Shown piece by piece: positions 1-7,122 of a DNA stretch of 32,747 bases (position 1 is the stretch's first letter; each line of letters begins with the position of its first letter). The translations under genes and the position numbers were made by a program. The stretch covers positions 1 to 32,747 of the forward strand of contig CAZRSF010000072.1 of NCBI GenBank assembly GCA_964602655.1, written 5' to 3'. Under the pieces are notes generated by a model. That model searched no databases. It was not told the origin of the DNA and saw only the letters and a program-made list of their open reading frames with translations. This DNA is from Moduliflexus sp964602655 (GTDB lineage: Bacteria > Moduliflexota > Moduliflexia > Moduliflexales > Moduliflexaceae).

Positions 1-1143
1 CAACATCATGACCGCCGACAAAATCACGGAACCGGGGTTCACTTTATCGAGTCCGGCGTATTTCGGCGCGGTGCCGTGCGTGGCTTCGAAAATGGCGTGG
101 CCGGTTTCGTAGTTGATATTCGCGCCCGGCGCGATGCCGATGCCGCCGACCTGCGCGGCCAGCGCGTCGGAGATATAATCGCCGTTCAGGTTCATCGTCG
201 CAATGACATCGTATTCTTTGGGGCGCGTCAGGATTTGCTGCAAAAAGGCGTCGCAAATCACGTCTTTGATCAGAATTTTCCCAGCGGCAATCGCTTCATT
301 TTGGGCGTTATCAGCCGCGTCGTTTCCTAACTCAGCCTTGATGCGGTCATATTGCGCCCAGGTGAAGACCTCGTTTCCGAATTCCTTTTCGGCCAGCGCG
401 TAGCCCCAGGTTTTGAACCCGCCTTCCGTGAATTTCATGATATTGCCTTTATGCACAATCGTCACGGATTTGCGATTATTGGCAATCGCATACCGAATCG
501 CCGCTCGCACAAGGCGTTCCGTCCCTTCGCGCGAAATCGGTTTGATGCCGATAGCGGATGTTTCGGGGAAACGGATTTTCGAGACGCCGAATTCGTTTTG
601 AAGGTACGTAATCAGTTTTTTGACCGCCGCGGATTCTGCTTCCCATTCGATTCCGGCGTAAATATCTTCGGAATTTTCGCGAAACACGACCATATCCACA
701 TCCTGCGGGCGTTTGACCGGCGACGGCACGCCGTCGAAATAGCGCACGGGGCGCAGGCAGGTGTACAGATCGAGTTTCTGGCGCAGGGTGACGTTCAAAC
801 TGCGAAACCCGCCGCCGATGGGCGTGGTGAGCGGGCCTTTGATGGCGACATAATAATAGCGAATCGCGTCGAAACTATCCTGCGGCGCCCATTCGTTGAA
901 TTGATTGTAGGCTTTTTCGCCTGCAAAAATTTCATACCAGTGAATCTGCTTGCGTCCGTTGTACGCTTTGGCGACAGCGGCATCCACCACGCGAACGGCA
1001 GCGCGCCAGATGTCCGGCCCGGTGCCGTCGCCTTCAATAAACGGAATAATCGGATGATCCGGAATCTGAAGTGTGCCGTCTTGAAATACGATGCGTTCGC
1101 CGCCTGCCGGTAATCCAAATTTCGAAGGAGTAAACGTTTCCAT
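1..1143 (-). CDS. icd: NADP-dependent isocitrate dehydrogenase, C-terminus cut by window edge
   Basis: Catalyses oxidative decarboxylation of isocitrate to 2-oxoglutarate in the TCA cycle (cytoplasm). Reading the minus strand from ATG at 1143-1141 gives 381 codons without a stop. The N-terminus has the family nucleotide motif IEGDGTGPDIW (about residues 36-46). The substrate loop GGGFRSLNVTLRQ contains the serine equivalent to E. coli Ser113, the residue phosphorylated by AceK, and DLYTCLRPVRYF follows. Further on are VHKGNIMKFTEGGFK, EYDVIATMNLNGDYISDA and ATHGTAPKYAGLDKVNPGS. The product ends at LSAVMML, so roughly the last 35-40 residues of the roughly 416-residue family lie outside. AGAGGA about 9 nt upstream supports the start. 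No gene is close upstream. Family assignment is certain; NADP rather than NAD use follows from similarity to the E. coli-type enzyme. Confidence 0.96.
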   Translation of the reverse strand, partial: METFTPSKFGLPAGGERIVFQDGTLQIPDHPIIPFIEGDGTGPDIWRAAVRVVDAAVAKAYNGRKQIHWYEIFAGEKAYNQFNEWAPQDSFDAIRYYYVAIKGPLTTPIGGGFRSLNVTLRQKLDLYTCLRPVRYFDGVPSPVKRPQDVDMVVFRENSEDIYAGIEWEAESAAVKKLITYLQNEFGVSKIRFPETSAIGIKPISREGTERLVRAAIRYAIANNRKSVTIVHKGNIMKFTEGGFKTWGYALAEKEFGNEVFTWAQYDRIKAELGNDAADNAQNEAIAAGKILIKDVICDAFLQQILTRPKEYDVIATMNLNGDYISDALAAQVGGIGIAPGANINYETGHAIFEATHGTAPKYAGLDKVNPGSVILSAVMML

Positions 1144-1480
1144 GATGTCATGTCCTCTGCGCAATGGCTCAGACGCGCGATAGCGGCCATAAGCGCATTG
1201 CGGCGCGTCAAGAGTCTCGCAAAGCCGTTACTGCGTCACGACTCGACACCCCCGACCGTAAATGCTCTTGTGTGGGTTTGTGGTTCGATTTGCCCGTTTT
1301 CGAAGGCTGGAAGCGGAAAATCTGCGCAGAATGACCTCCGTTTCCTACTTTTATGACCGTAGTTTTTATGGCGTGTAAATGTCAATAAATTTTTCACAAC
1401 GCGGGAAAGGGGAGAGGACAGAGTAAAAAGAAAGGTCATACAGCATTTTATAAAAATGAGACACGTTCGTCTGCGCTGCC

Positions 1481-1537
1481 GTTCGCGCTGAGCTTGTCGA
1501 AGCGTTCGTTCTGTCCTTCGACAGGCTCAGGACGAAC
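1481..1537. repeat. Imperfect inverted repeat, dispersed-repeat type
   Basis: Arms at 1481-1501 and 1517-1537 share the core CTGAGC-x-TGTCGAA and its complement with about three mismatches over 21 bp. This CCTTCGACAGGCTCAGGACGAAC-like motif resembles palindromic intergenic repeats seen in many bacterial genomes. It lies in the 1144-1624 gap, where I see no convincing gene on either strand. Confidence 0.6.
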
Positions 1538-1573
1538 GATATGGACTTTTTTTGAAAAAAAAGGCAAGAGTAA

Positions 1574-1602
1574 CATCCCGGCGCAACGGACGCGCCGGGA
1601 TG
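1574..1602 (-). terminator. GC-rich perfect hairpin downstream of the 34-residue ORF
   Basis: Arms CATCCCGGCGC (1574-1584) and GCGCCGGGATG (1592-1602) are perfect 11-bp complements with a 7-nt loop. Read on the minus strand, the hairpin follows the stop of the small ORF at 1625 by about 22 nt and precedes a T-rich run (around 1550-1562) by roughly 12 nt, so it could terminate that transcript. The motif CGCCGGGATGA also resembles dispersed intergenic palindromes, so it may be only a repeat. Confidence 0.45.
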
Positions 1603-1624
1603 ACGGGAGGTTCTTACGGTTGGT

Positions 1625-1729
1625 TTATGGCAAGAACGGGCCGAGCGGGAACTTTTTCGACACGTCATTATCGCCAAGCAGCAGATAAATCGAGGCGAGT
1701 AAGGCCACAGCAAATAAAAAGGTTACCAT
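1625..1729 (-). CDS. 34-residue single-pass membrane miniprotein
   Basis: ATG at 1729-1727 is preceded by a near-ideal ribosome-binding site, AGGAGGA, about 7 nt upstream, and the frame closes with TAA at 1625. The product starts MVTFLFAVALLASIYLLL, one hydrophobic helix (about residues 2-18). A short polar tail follows, DNDVSKKF then PLGPFLP. The helix without signal-peptidase motif suggests an inner-membrane miniprotein. A GC hairpin lies just downstream on the same strand. It is not adjacent to a partner gene: icd starts about 480 bp further on. Short subunits such as KdpF or CydX have this general size, but I do not see sequence identity with them. The function is unknown. Main evidence is the ribosome-binding site plus membrane-like composition; a chance ORF is not excluded. 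Confidence 0.55.
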   Translation of the reverse strand: MVTFLFAVALLASIYLLLGDNDVSKKFPLGPFLP

Positions 1730-2264
1730 AATATGTTCCTCCTGAAGAAACGTCTTGTCATGCCCGATCTCTCAAGCATGAGCGGCAATTTCTTCGTGCA
1801 TCTATATATAACGTACATTTCAGTACGGGAATGTGGTATGTTATCGCTATCATTGTGAAGCGCTCTTCTCTATTACAAAGGTCATGCCACGTATATCGCG
1901 CGAGCGGTGTGTTTCCTGTATTTCACCGCATATTCAATGAATACGCGGTAATTCGTCGAATGAAGCCGAGCGAAAGAATAATTATGCTGTTTCTGGATTA
2001 TCGCAAATTTATTATATTTAATAAAAATTATTGTGAGACAGCATCGTTGCGTGAATTTTCAGGAGTGTCAGCGCGAAGCTCTGGTCGTCAACACTTCGCG
2101 TTGATACTCCCGGCAGCCCTGAGCTGTCGGGAGTGTCACATCTCTTTTCGCAATCTTCATGAAGAAAAGATTGACTCTTGTCTGTGTATCGTATATGGGA
2201 ACAAGAGATTGCGTAGGCATCCTTGCGTATACAATATTTCTGTAGTTCTTGACGAGGTTCTTGC
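1730..2264. other. Intergenic region with two tandem hairpins
   Basis: No convincing gene is seen here. Its middle is AT-rich (about 1985-2040). It holds two adjacent imperfect hairpins: arms 2068-2078 with 2094-2104 (TCAGCGCGAAG-type, one wobble), and 2106-2116 with 2124-2134 (ACTCCCGGCAG-type, one mismatch). Both are flanked by GGAGTGTCA-like words, suggesting a compound repeat element. The 3' end must hold the promoter of the chemoreceptor; TACAAT at 2230-2235 is a possible -10 but has no good -35. Confidence 0.5.
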
Positions 2265-4232
2265 ATGAAATTGCCCATTATTACGTTAAAATGGCAACTG
2301 ATCGGAATGTGTATCTTATTGGTCGCGATTCCAGTTCTCACGTTAGGCATCTTAAGTTATCGCACCTCAAAACATGAGGTGTACGCCTTAATCGAGCAGA
2401 AATTGCGAGAACAAGTCTCGATGGTGTCGAATCATCTGGAAACCGCCGTCGATCTGACGCAGGAGCGCGTCAATTATGACCTCAACGTGGCGCATGAAAT
2501 GCTGTATGCCTCTGGTCAGGCAGGATTAGAGGAGCAGGAACGGATGACGTTGAAGATTGTCAATCAAATCACGAATGCGCAGACGATCACTGCCATTCCG
2601 GTGATGAAAATCGGAGATGCGCGTATCTCCGATATGTTTACCATGCACGAAGTGGTCGATCGGATTCAATCTCTGATCGGAAGTTCCTCGACAGTGTTCC
2701 AGGTGATCCCGGAAGGGCTGCTGCGCATCTCGACCAATGTGCGCAATCTTGACGGCTCGCGCGCAATCGGGAGTTATATCCCAACCGATTCCCCCGTCTA
2801 TCAGGCGATTATGCGGGGAGAGACCTTTCAAGGCCGGGCGTTTGTGGTGAAAAGCTGGTATCAAACCGCATATGAACCGATTCGCGACCAGCAGGGCGCG
2901 ATTATCGGCGCGCTGTATGTGGGCGTCCCAGAGGCGTCGCAGGCTATTCTTGACGCCCTCTCTCGAATTATCGTCGGCAAAACCGGCTACATCGCGGTCT
3001 TGAATATGCAAGGAGAGTACATCCTGTCGAAACAGCGCGAACAAGACGGCAAAACAATCATAGACGCTCAGGATGCGAATGGGCGCTTGTTTGTTCAAGA
3101 ATGGATCGAACACGCTCCGACTCTGCAACAGGGAGAGGTGGCAATAGACTATTATCCCTGGATAAATCCGGGAGAACGGCAGGCGCGGGTGAAGATCATC
3201 GCCTACGCCTATTTTGCCGAGTGGCAATGGATTATTGTCTCTACCGCGTATGTTGACGATTTTCTCGATAGCCTCGCGCATATTCGCAACATCACGATCG
3301 GCGTCTCTTTGGCGGCGATTATGTTGGGGGCGTTTGCGGCGTATGGGTTCGCCGTCAACATGGCGGCGCACTTCGAACGTTTGATGACAGGCATGGGCAG
3401 GGTCGCGCATGGCGATTTGACGGTGACGATTCGGACGACGCGGCGCGATGAAATCGGTGTCCTGACGCAGACCCTGCAAGAGATGATTGCGACATTGCGG
3501 CAGATCGTCGCTCGCATCAAAGATGGCGCGGAAACCGTGACGTCCGGTAGTCAGGAACTTCGCGCGCGTTCCCATGAAATTGCGCAAGGCGCGCACGAAC
3601 AGTCCAGCGCTGCGACAGAAGCCTCGTCGTTTATGGAGCAAATGATCGTCAACATTCGCCATAATGCGGAACATGCCCGCCAAACCGAAGCACTCTCCGT
3701 ACAAGTTACGTCGGACGCGCAGGAAAGCGGGCAGGCGGTCATCGAGGTGTTGAATGCCGTGCGCAGAATTACCAAAGAAACGTCAGGCATCAAGGAGATT
3801 GCCAGACAAACCCGGATGTTATCGTTGAACGCCACCATCGAAGCGGTCAGGGCGGGGGATTCGGGCGGGGGATTCGGCGTGGTGGCGGCAGAAGTGCGCG
3901 CGCTGGCCGAGCGGAGCCAAACGGCAGCGGCGACGATCAGCGAGTTATCCGAAACGATTATCTCGCTGGCGGAAAATGCCGGAGATCACTTGCTGAGTTT
4001 GATCCCGCGCATTCAAGAAACATCGGAACTCGTCGAGTCGATCAGTCAGGCCAGCAGTCAGCAACAAGATCAGGCCGACCAGGTCAATACCGCGCTGCAT
4101 CTGTTGGAAGCGGTGATTCATGATAATTCGACGTTGGCGGAAAAGCTGACGCATTTAGCGGAAGAGTTGGCGGAACAGGCCGATCATTTGCAGCGTTCGG
4201 TGGATTTTTTCAGCGGGGGAACAGGCGCGTAA
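2265..4232 (+). CDS. Methyl-accepting chemotaxis protein with periplasmic Cache sensor
   Basis: Transmembrane chemoreceptor, 655 residues, that signals to CheA/CheW. Order: TM1 about 11-31; periplasmic Cache region about 35-330, of the Cache_3-Cache_2 style (GSYIPTDSPVYQAIMRGE, GAIIGALYVGVPE, VGKTGYIAVLNMQGEYI); TM2 about 342-366; HAMP about 367-420 (GDLTVTIRTTRRDEIGVL); cytoplasmic signalling domain about 425-650. The conserved hairpin tip is recognisable near 512-550 (EIARQTRMLSLNATIEAVRA, then GFGVVAAEVRALAERS). It departs from consensus at GDSGGGF, where many receptors have GExGxGF. The C-terminus ends FFSGGTGA with no CheR/CheB-tethering pentapeptide. A GACGAGG box sits 7 nt before ATG. 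No che genes are nearby, so it is an orphan receptor. The ligand is unknown; Cache domains of this kind usually bind small organic molecules. Confidence 0.95.
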   Translation: MKLPIITLKWQLIGMCILLVAIPVLTLGILSYRTSKHEVYALIEQKLREQVSMVSNHLETAVDLTQERVNYDLNVAHEMLYASGQAGLEEQERMTLKIVNQITNAQTITAIPVMKIGDARISDMFTMHEVVDRIQSLIGSSSTVFQVIPEGLLRISTNVRNLDGSRAIGSYIPTDSPVYQAIMRGETFQGRAFVVKSWYQTAYEPIRDQQGAIIGALYVGVPEASQAILDALSRIIVGKTGYIAVLNMQGEYILSKQREQDGKTIIDAQDANGRLFVQEWIEHAPTLQQGEVAIDYYPWINPGERQARVKIIAYAYFAEWQWIIVSTAYVDDFLDSLAHIRNITIGVSLAAIMLGAFAAYGFAVNMAAHFERLMTGMGRVAHGDLTVTIRTTRRDEIGVLTQTLQEMIATLRQIVARIKDGAETVTSGSQELRARSHEIAQGAHEQSSAATEASSFMEQMIVNIRHNAEHARQTEALSVQVTSDAQESGQAVIEVLNAVRRITKETSGIKEIARQTRMLSLNATIEAVRAGDSGGGFGVVAAEVRALAERSQTAAATISELSETIISLAENAGDHLLSLIPRIQETSELVESISQASSQQQDQADQVNTALHLLEAVIHDNSTLAEKLTHLAEELAEQADHLQRSVDFFSGGTGA

Positions 4233-4238
4233 ACGCCG

Positions 4239-4271
4239 AGACCTCACAGCGTTCAAAAACCTGCGAGGTCT
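4239..4271. terminator. Hairpin between convergent MCP and duplicated-loop gene
   Basis: Imperfect arms AGACCTCACAGC (4239-4250) and CCTGCGAGGTCT (4260-4271) lie 7 nt after the chemoreceptor stop. They reach into the last codons of the convergent minus gene that ends at 4253. The loop contains CAAAAA. It shares the AGACCTC arm with the hairpin at 15438-15470. There is no long T-run, so termination is plausible but not certain. Confidence 0.5.
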
Positions 4272-6088
4272 GGGTAGCGGTCATATTGATGAATAATCCA
4301 GACGCTCGTTTCCGGATCGCAGGCGAGCCGCATGACCTCGCGGCGTTCTCTGATGATTTCATAAAATGTCGTGTCCGTCTCGTCGGTCACGATTGCGGCA
4401 AGGCTGGCCGGTTCGTCCGGTTTCGTCAAAATCAGTATCTCGTTGTCGGTTTTATACCGTGTCGCGCTGGACTCGCATCCGCTGCGATCACAACTGACGG
4501 TCGCGTTACACGCAAATTCGTATGCTTTATCCACATGAGCCGCTTGCTCGCTGTTGACGACAGACGCGGGAAGATTGCGCTCCTCGTCCCACCAGCTCAT
4601 ACCTTCCGGCGTATACGTGTCATGTTCCGAGACCGCCTCGTCAAGCTCTTGATCTGACGACACCCATGAACGCATCAAGTCTTTCGCAAGCTGATATTCG
4701 CCAGTCACGGGATTATAGCGATAAATGAATGGCGGAAAATCTTTCGAATATTCACGATCCCAGTGTTGATTAAGAAACCCGTCCTCCACCAATACCTCAA
4801 GGCTGCCGTCATTGTCGAGGTCGGCAAACCATTCATGCCCCTTGCTGAGATAAAATGAAGATATATAACGAAAACATGCTCCGATCTGAAATACATGAAT
4901 GTTTGGATTCCCCTCATAGAACTCTGTGACAATCAATTCCGGGATGCCATCCTGATTGATATCCGAACCGGGCGGCATGCAGATTTGCTCGCCGAACCGA
5001 GCCTCGTAACAGGCTTCTTGCACTTCGAAACCTGAACTTTTTTGAAAATAGACATGTTTGCCGCGCTGGTAAATTTCAAGATACGCAGAATAATAATCAG
5101 TGTGTTTGAAGATGCGAACAAGATAATCGCCGAAGCGGTATTCTCCGGCGATCTCCGAGTCCGCATTTTGGTCGGCGTCATGAGGTGATGCAGGCTGGAT
5201 ATCAGGTTCGGAGCGAGGAATCATGAGAATACGCGCTCCCGCATTACACTGCTTAACCCAACCGCCGTCTTCAGCAAGAATTGTATCCGTAAACGATATC
5301 CATGTTCCGCTTATCATGATCGTTGCCAGGTTAAGCCTACCTTTTTTATTTCGATACACCTCGATATAACCTGAATCGTCGTAATAATAATTAGAAGATG
5401 GACGCATACAAATTTCGTCGTCACACGCGACTGAATCATTGCATTCGAACTGATAGGCGTTATAGGCTCGCGCGTTCTGAGGTTGATCGTCAGCGGCCTG
5501 AAACGGCAACGGCTCAAGCGGTTTCGTCGCCTTGTCGGGCGAAAATTGCTTGAATGGCCGGTAGGTATCGGTCGTCGGTTCATATTCCAGAATGCGCGGC
5601 GGCGCGGCGCCCTGAGACGGCAGCACGATTTCGAAGATGCCATCGTGATCGGCATCGGTAAAATATCCGCCGGGCGTGTCGTAAAACGACACGATATGCC
5701 GAAAACACGCGCCCATCTCGTAAATGTGGAGAACCGGGGCAGCGTCGGCGCTCTCACGTTCCGCTATGACAAGCTCTGGCGTTCCATCGCCGGTCATATC
5801 CGTTCCCGGCGGGAGATCGCGCAGTTTGCCGTCCGGCGTTTCATACAGGGCGCGAATTTCGAAGCCCTTGCCGATTTGATGATACATCCGCTTGCCGTCT
5901 CGAATAACATCGAATTGACAGGCTCTCACGCCTTCTGTATAGGAATATTCCGCTTCCAGAACATACGGAAAGATGCGCAGGCGAAGGTCTCCGAACTGGT
6001 ATTCGCCGGAACAATTGGCAAAGCAGGCAATTGTTGGCAAGACGAGCCAGGCGAGACAGAACAGGCTTCCTTGAACAACAGTCTTCAT
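4253..6088 (-). CDS. Exported two-lobed protein with FG-GAP/EF-hand-like DxxxDG loops
   Basis: I do not recognise a named family. From ATG at 6088 the product is 611 residues with a Sec signal peptide (hydrophobic FCLAWLVLPTIACFA, about residues 10-24), so it is probably periplasmic or surface-exposed. The mature part is an internal duplication. Lobe 1 begins GEYQFGDLRLRIF and lobe 2 begins GEYRFGDYLVRIF. Each continues with a GFE strand, a PPG[TS]D loop and GACFR. Four acidic loops, DMTGDGTPEL, DADHDGIFEI, DINQDGIPEL and DLDNDGSLEV, look like calcium-binding FG-GAP/integrin-type loops. Each lobe ends with a Cys-containing segment (YQFECNDSVAC; YEFACNATVSC). An in-frame ATG at 6166 would extend it by 26 residues, but that segment is encoded by a terminator hairpin, so I prefer 6088, although no good ribosome-binding site precedes it. 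Convergent with the chemoreceptor. Confidence 0.8.
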   Translation of the reverse strand: MKTVVQGSLFCLAWLVLPTIACFANCSGEYQFGDLRLRIFPYVLEAEYSYTEGVRACQFDVIRDGKRMYHQIGKGFEIRALYETPDGKLRDLPPGTDMTGDGTPELVIAERESADAAPVLHIYEMGACFRHIVSFYDTPGGYFTDADHDGIFEIVLPSQGAAPPRILEYEPTTDTYRPFKQFSPDKATKPLEPLPFQAADDQPQNARAYNAYQFECNDSVACDDEICMRPSSNYYYDDSGYIEVYRNKKGRLNLATIMISGTWISFTDTILAEDGGWVKQCNAGARILMIPRSEPDIQPASPHDADQNADSEIAGEYRFGDYLVRIFKHTDYYSAYLEIYQRGKHVYFQKSSGFEVQEACYEARFGEQICMPPGSDINQDGIPELIVTEFYEGNPNIHVFQIGACFRYISSFYLSKGHEWFADLDNDGSLEVLVEDGFLNQHWDREYSKDFPPFIYRYNPVTGEYQLAKDLMRSWVSSDQELDEAVSEHDTYTPEGMSWWDEERNLPASVVNSEQAAHVDKAYEFACNATVSCDRSGCESSATRYKTDNEILILTKPDEPASLAAIVTDETDTTFYEIIRERREVMRLACDPETSVWIIHQYDRYPDLAGF

Positions 6089-6106
6089 AATTTTTATGCA
6101 AAAAAA

Positions 6107-6139
6107 AACCTTGCGAAGGTTGCAAACCTTCGCAAGGTT
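6107..6139 (-). terminator. Strong intrinsic terminator of the 56-residue gene
   Basis: Perfect 15-bp arms AACCTTGCGAAGGTT (6107-6121) and AACCTTCGCAAGGTT (6125-6139) surround a 3-nt loop. On the minus strand the stem is followed by a run of about nine T (complement of the A-run 6100-6108). It lies 14 bp beyond the stop of the small basic-protein gene and just before the start of the next minus gene, so it separates two transcription units. Confidence 0.88.
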
Positions 6140-6152
6140 TTTGGAACTGCTG

Positions 6153-6323
6153 TTAGAAATCTTCATCTTCTTCGAGAATAATCGAAATGGACTCGCGTTT
6201 CAGCTTGCATCTGGTATATTTTCCACGTTTTTCACTCTCTTTCTTCGAGAGAATCACCGGGCCGATTTTCTTTTTCATGCGATCCGGTCGTCTTCGTTTT
6301 CTTCTCAATAACGCCTTTTTCAT
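6153..6323 (-). CDS. 56-residue highly basic protein with acidic tail
   Basis: ATG at 6323-6321 follows AAGGAGG with 8-nt spacing. The frame ends TAA at 6155-6153. The product begins MKKALLRRKRRRPDRMKKK, continues with IGPVILSKKES and a Lys/Arg-rich middle with one Cys (YTRCKLKRES), and ends with the acidic tail ISIILEEDEDF. A sigma70-like promoter (6396-6425) and a perfect terminator (6107-6139) bracket it, so this is a complete monocistronic unit. The strongly basic N-terminus suggests nucleic-acid or ribosome binding; the acidic tail could be self-masking. No family is recognised. The gene call rests on the promoter, ribosome-binding site and terminator agreeing, which is unusually good support for an ORF of this size. 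Confidence 0.8.
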   Translation of the reverse strand: MKKALLRRKRRRPDRMKKKIGPVILSKKESEKRGKYTRCKLKRESISIILEEDEDF

Positions 6324-6395
6324 CGTGTCACCCTCCTTGAAAGGTTGCTCATCGAATGCCGATTCGACGAAACAGAAACGAATGCGTGTAGTTTA

Positions 6396-6425
6396 ATAAT
6401 ACGATCTTCATGCGAGAAAAGTCAA
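6396..6425 (-). promoter_or_regulatory. Sigma70-type promoter for the 56-residue gene
   Basis: On the minus strand TTGACT (complement of 6420-6425) is followed after 18 bp by TATTAT (complement of 6396-6401). Initiation near 6389 would give a leader of about 65 nt before the AAGGAGG box and ATG at 6323. The rest of the 6324-6568 gap shows no gene. Confidence 0.75.
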
Positions 6426-6568
6426 GAGACGCCCTGCAAGAAAACGCGAATATTTTTCCTTGCGTTCTCCGAGGTCGCCCCGACGCGCTGTGTGCCGCGC
6501 GTACTTCGTTAGACCAAAGAGGAGATCACTGGTTGAAGGAAATTTTTCAGGATTTACGTCTGCGGTCG

Positions 6569-6985
6569 TCATGCGTCATGATCGGAAGAAGCCTGTTCGT
6601 GTCGCAATCGTTTGATGGCGCGCATCGCGCCTGATGGAGCGGCATGAACGCGCGACGCGGACGGCTCGTCGAGTGTCGAGGCGGCAGCATTGATCGCATC
6701 GAGCTCTTGTTGCAGAAGACGGACGCTGCTCCGCGTTTTGCGTAATTGTCGGACAAGATGCTTCAGCGTGTCAATATGGCGTTGATAAATTCTCAGACGC
6801 TCTTGCAGCAGGGCGACCTGCTGTTCCAGGCACGCCGACGCTTCGAGCCGTTGATAAATCTCGCGCTCGAATTCCGCCCGATTCAGATGGCCGCGGTCGT
6901 CGCAGCACGCCTGATACAACTCAAGCGTATGCGGAGAACAATCGTCGCGAAGAACAAGCGTAATGTGCGCCTGGACCAAATTCAT
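6569..6985 (-). CDS. Coiled-coil protein downstream of the actin-like ATPase
   Basis: Unrecognised protein of 138 residues from ATG at 6985. N-terminus MNLVQAHITLVLRDDC; then a segment about 20-45 rich in acidic and basic residues (LYQACCDDRGHLNRAEFERE); then a probable coiled coil about 50-110 with leucine heptads (ALLQERLRIYQRHIDTL, LVRQLRKTRSSVRLLQQEL); then a low-complexity basic tail. The open frame extends 24 codons upstream to 7057, but that part encodes the hairpin at 7019-7039 and has no ribosome-binding site. The 6985 start also lacks a strong one. It follows the ParM-like gene on the same strand with a gap of about 137 bp, so co-transcription is likely. It is tempting to see it as a filament partner, but it lacks an obvious ribbon-helix-helix of the ParR kind. 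Function unknown. Confidence 0.6.
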   Translation of the reverse strand: MNLVQAHITLVLRDDCSPHTLELYQACCDDRGHLNRAEFEREIYQRLEASACLEQQVALLQERLRIYQRHIDTLKHLVRQLRKTRSSVRLLQQELDAINAAASTLDEPSASRVHAAPSGAMRAIKRLRHEQASSDHDA

Positions 6986-7018
6986 ACCGGGTGTGTTGGC
7001 ATCCGTTGGAGTTGTGTA

Positions 7019-7039
7019 TGTCGAAATCGTATTTCGACA
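7019..7039. repeat. Small palindrome between ParM-like and coiled-coil genes
   Basis: Arms TGTCGAAAT (7019-7027) and ATTTCGACA (7031-7039) form a perfect 9-bp stem with a 3-nt loop. There is no T-run on the minus strand, so it is not a typical terminator. It shares the GTCGAAA core with the palindrome at 13744-13771. Confidence 0.6.
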
Positions 7040-7122
7040 CACGCGTCGTATGAACATGCGGACGAATGGACGAAAAAAAATTTCGTCCTACATGTACATG
7101 GGAGAAAGGATTCGAACGTCGG

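Noticed and set aside
352..1113. Plus-strand ORF of 253 codons over icd
   Set aside because: Antisense shadow of isocitrate dehydrogenase, which is fully recognisable on the minus strand.
1831..2268. Plus-strand ORF of 145 codons before the chemoreceptor
   Set aside because: Runs through two hairpins and an AT-rich tract, lacks a ribosome-binding site and has no recognisable protein pattern.
2526..3704. Long minus-strand ORF of 392 codons inside the chemoreceptor gene
   Set aside because: It is antisense to a clearly functional methyl-accepting protein and shows no domain motif; a shadow of codon bias.
6410..6634. Plus-strand ORF of 74 codons
   Set aside because: Overlaps the promoter of the 56-residue gene and the end of the coiled-coil gene; no ribosome-binding site.
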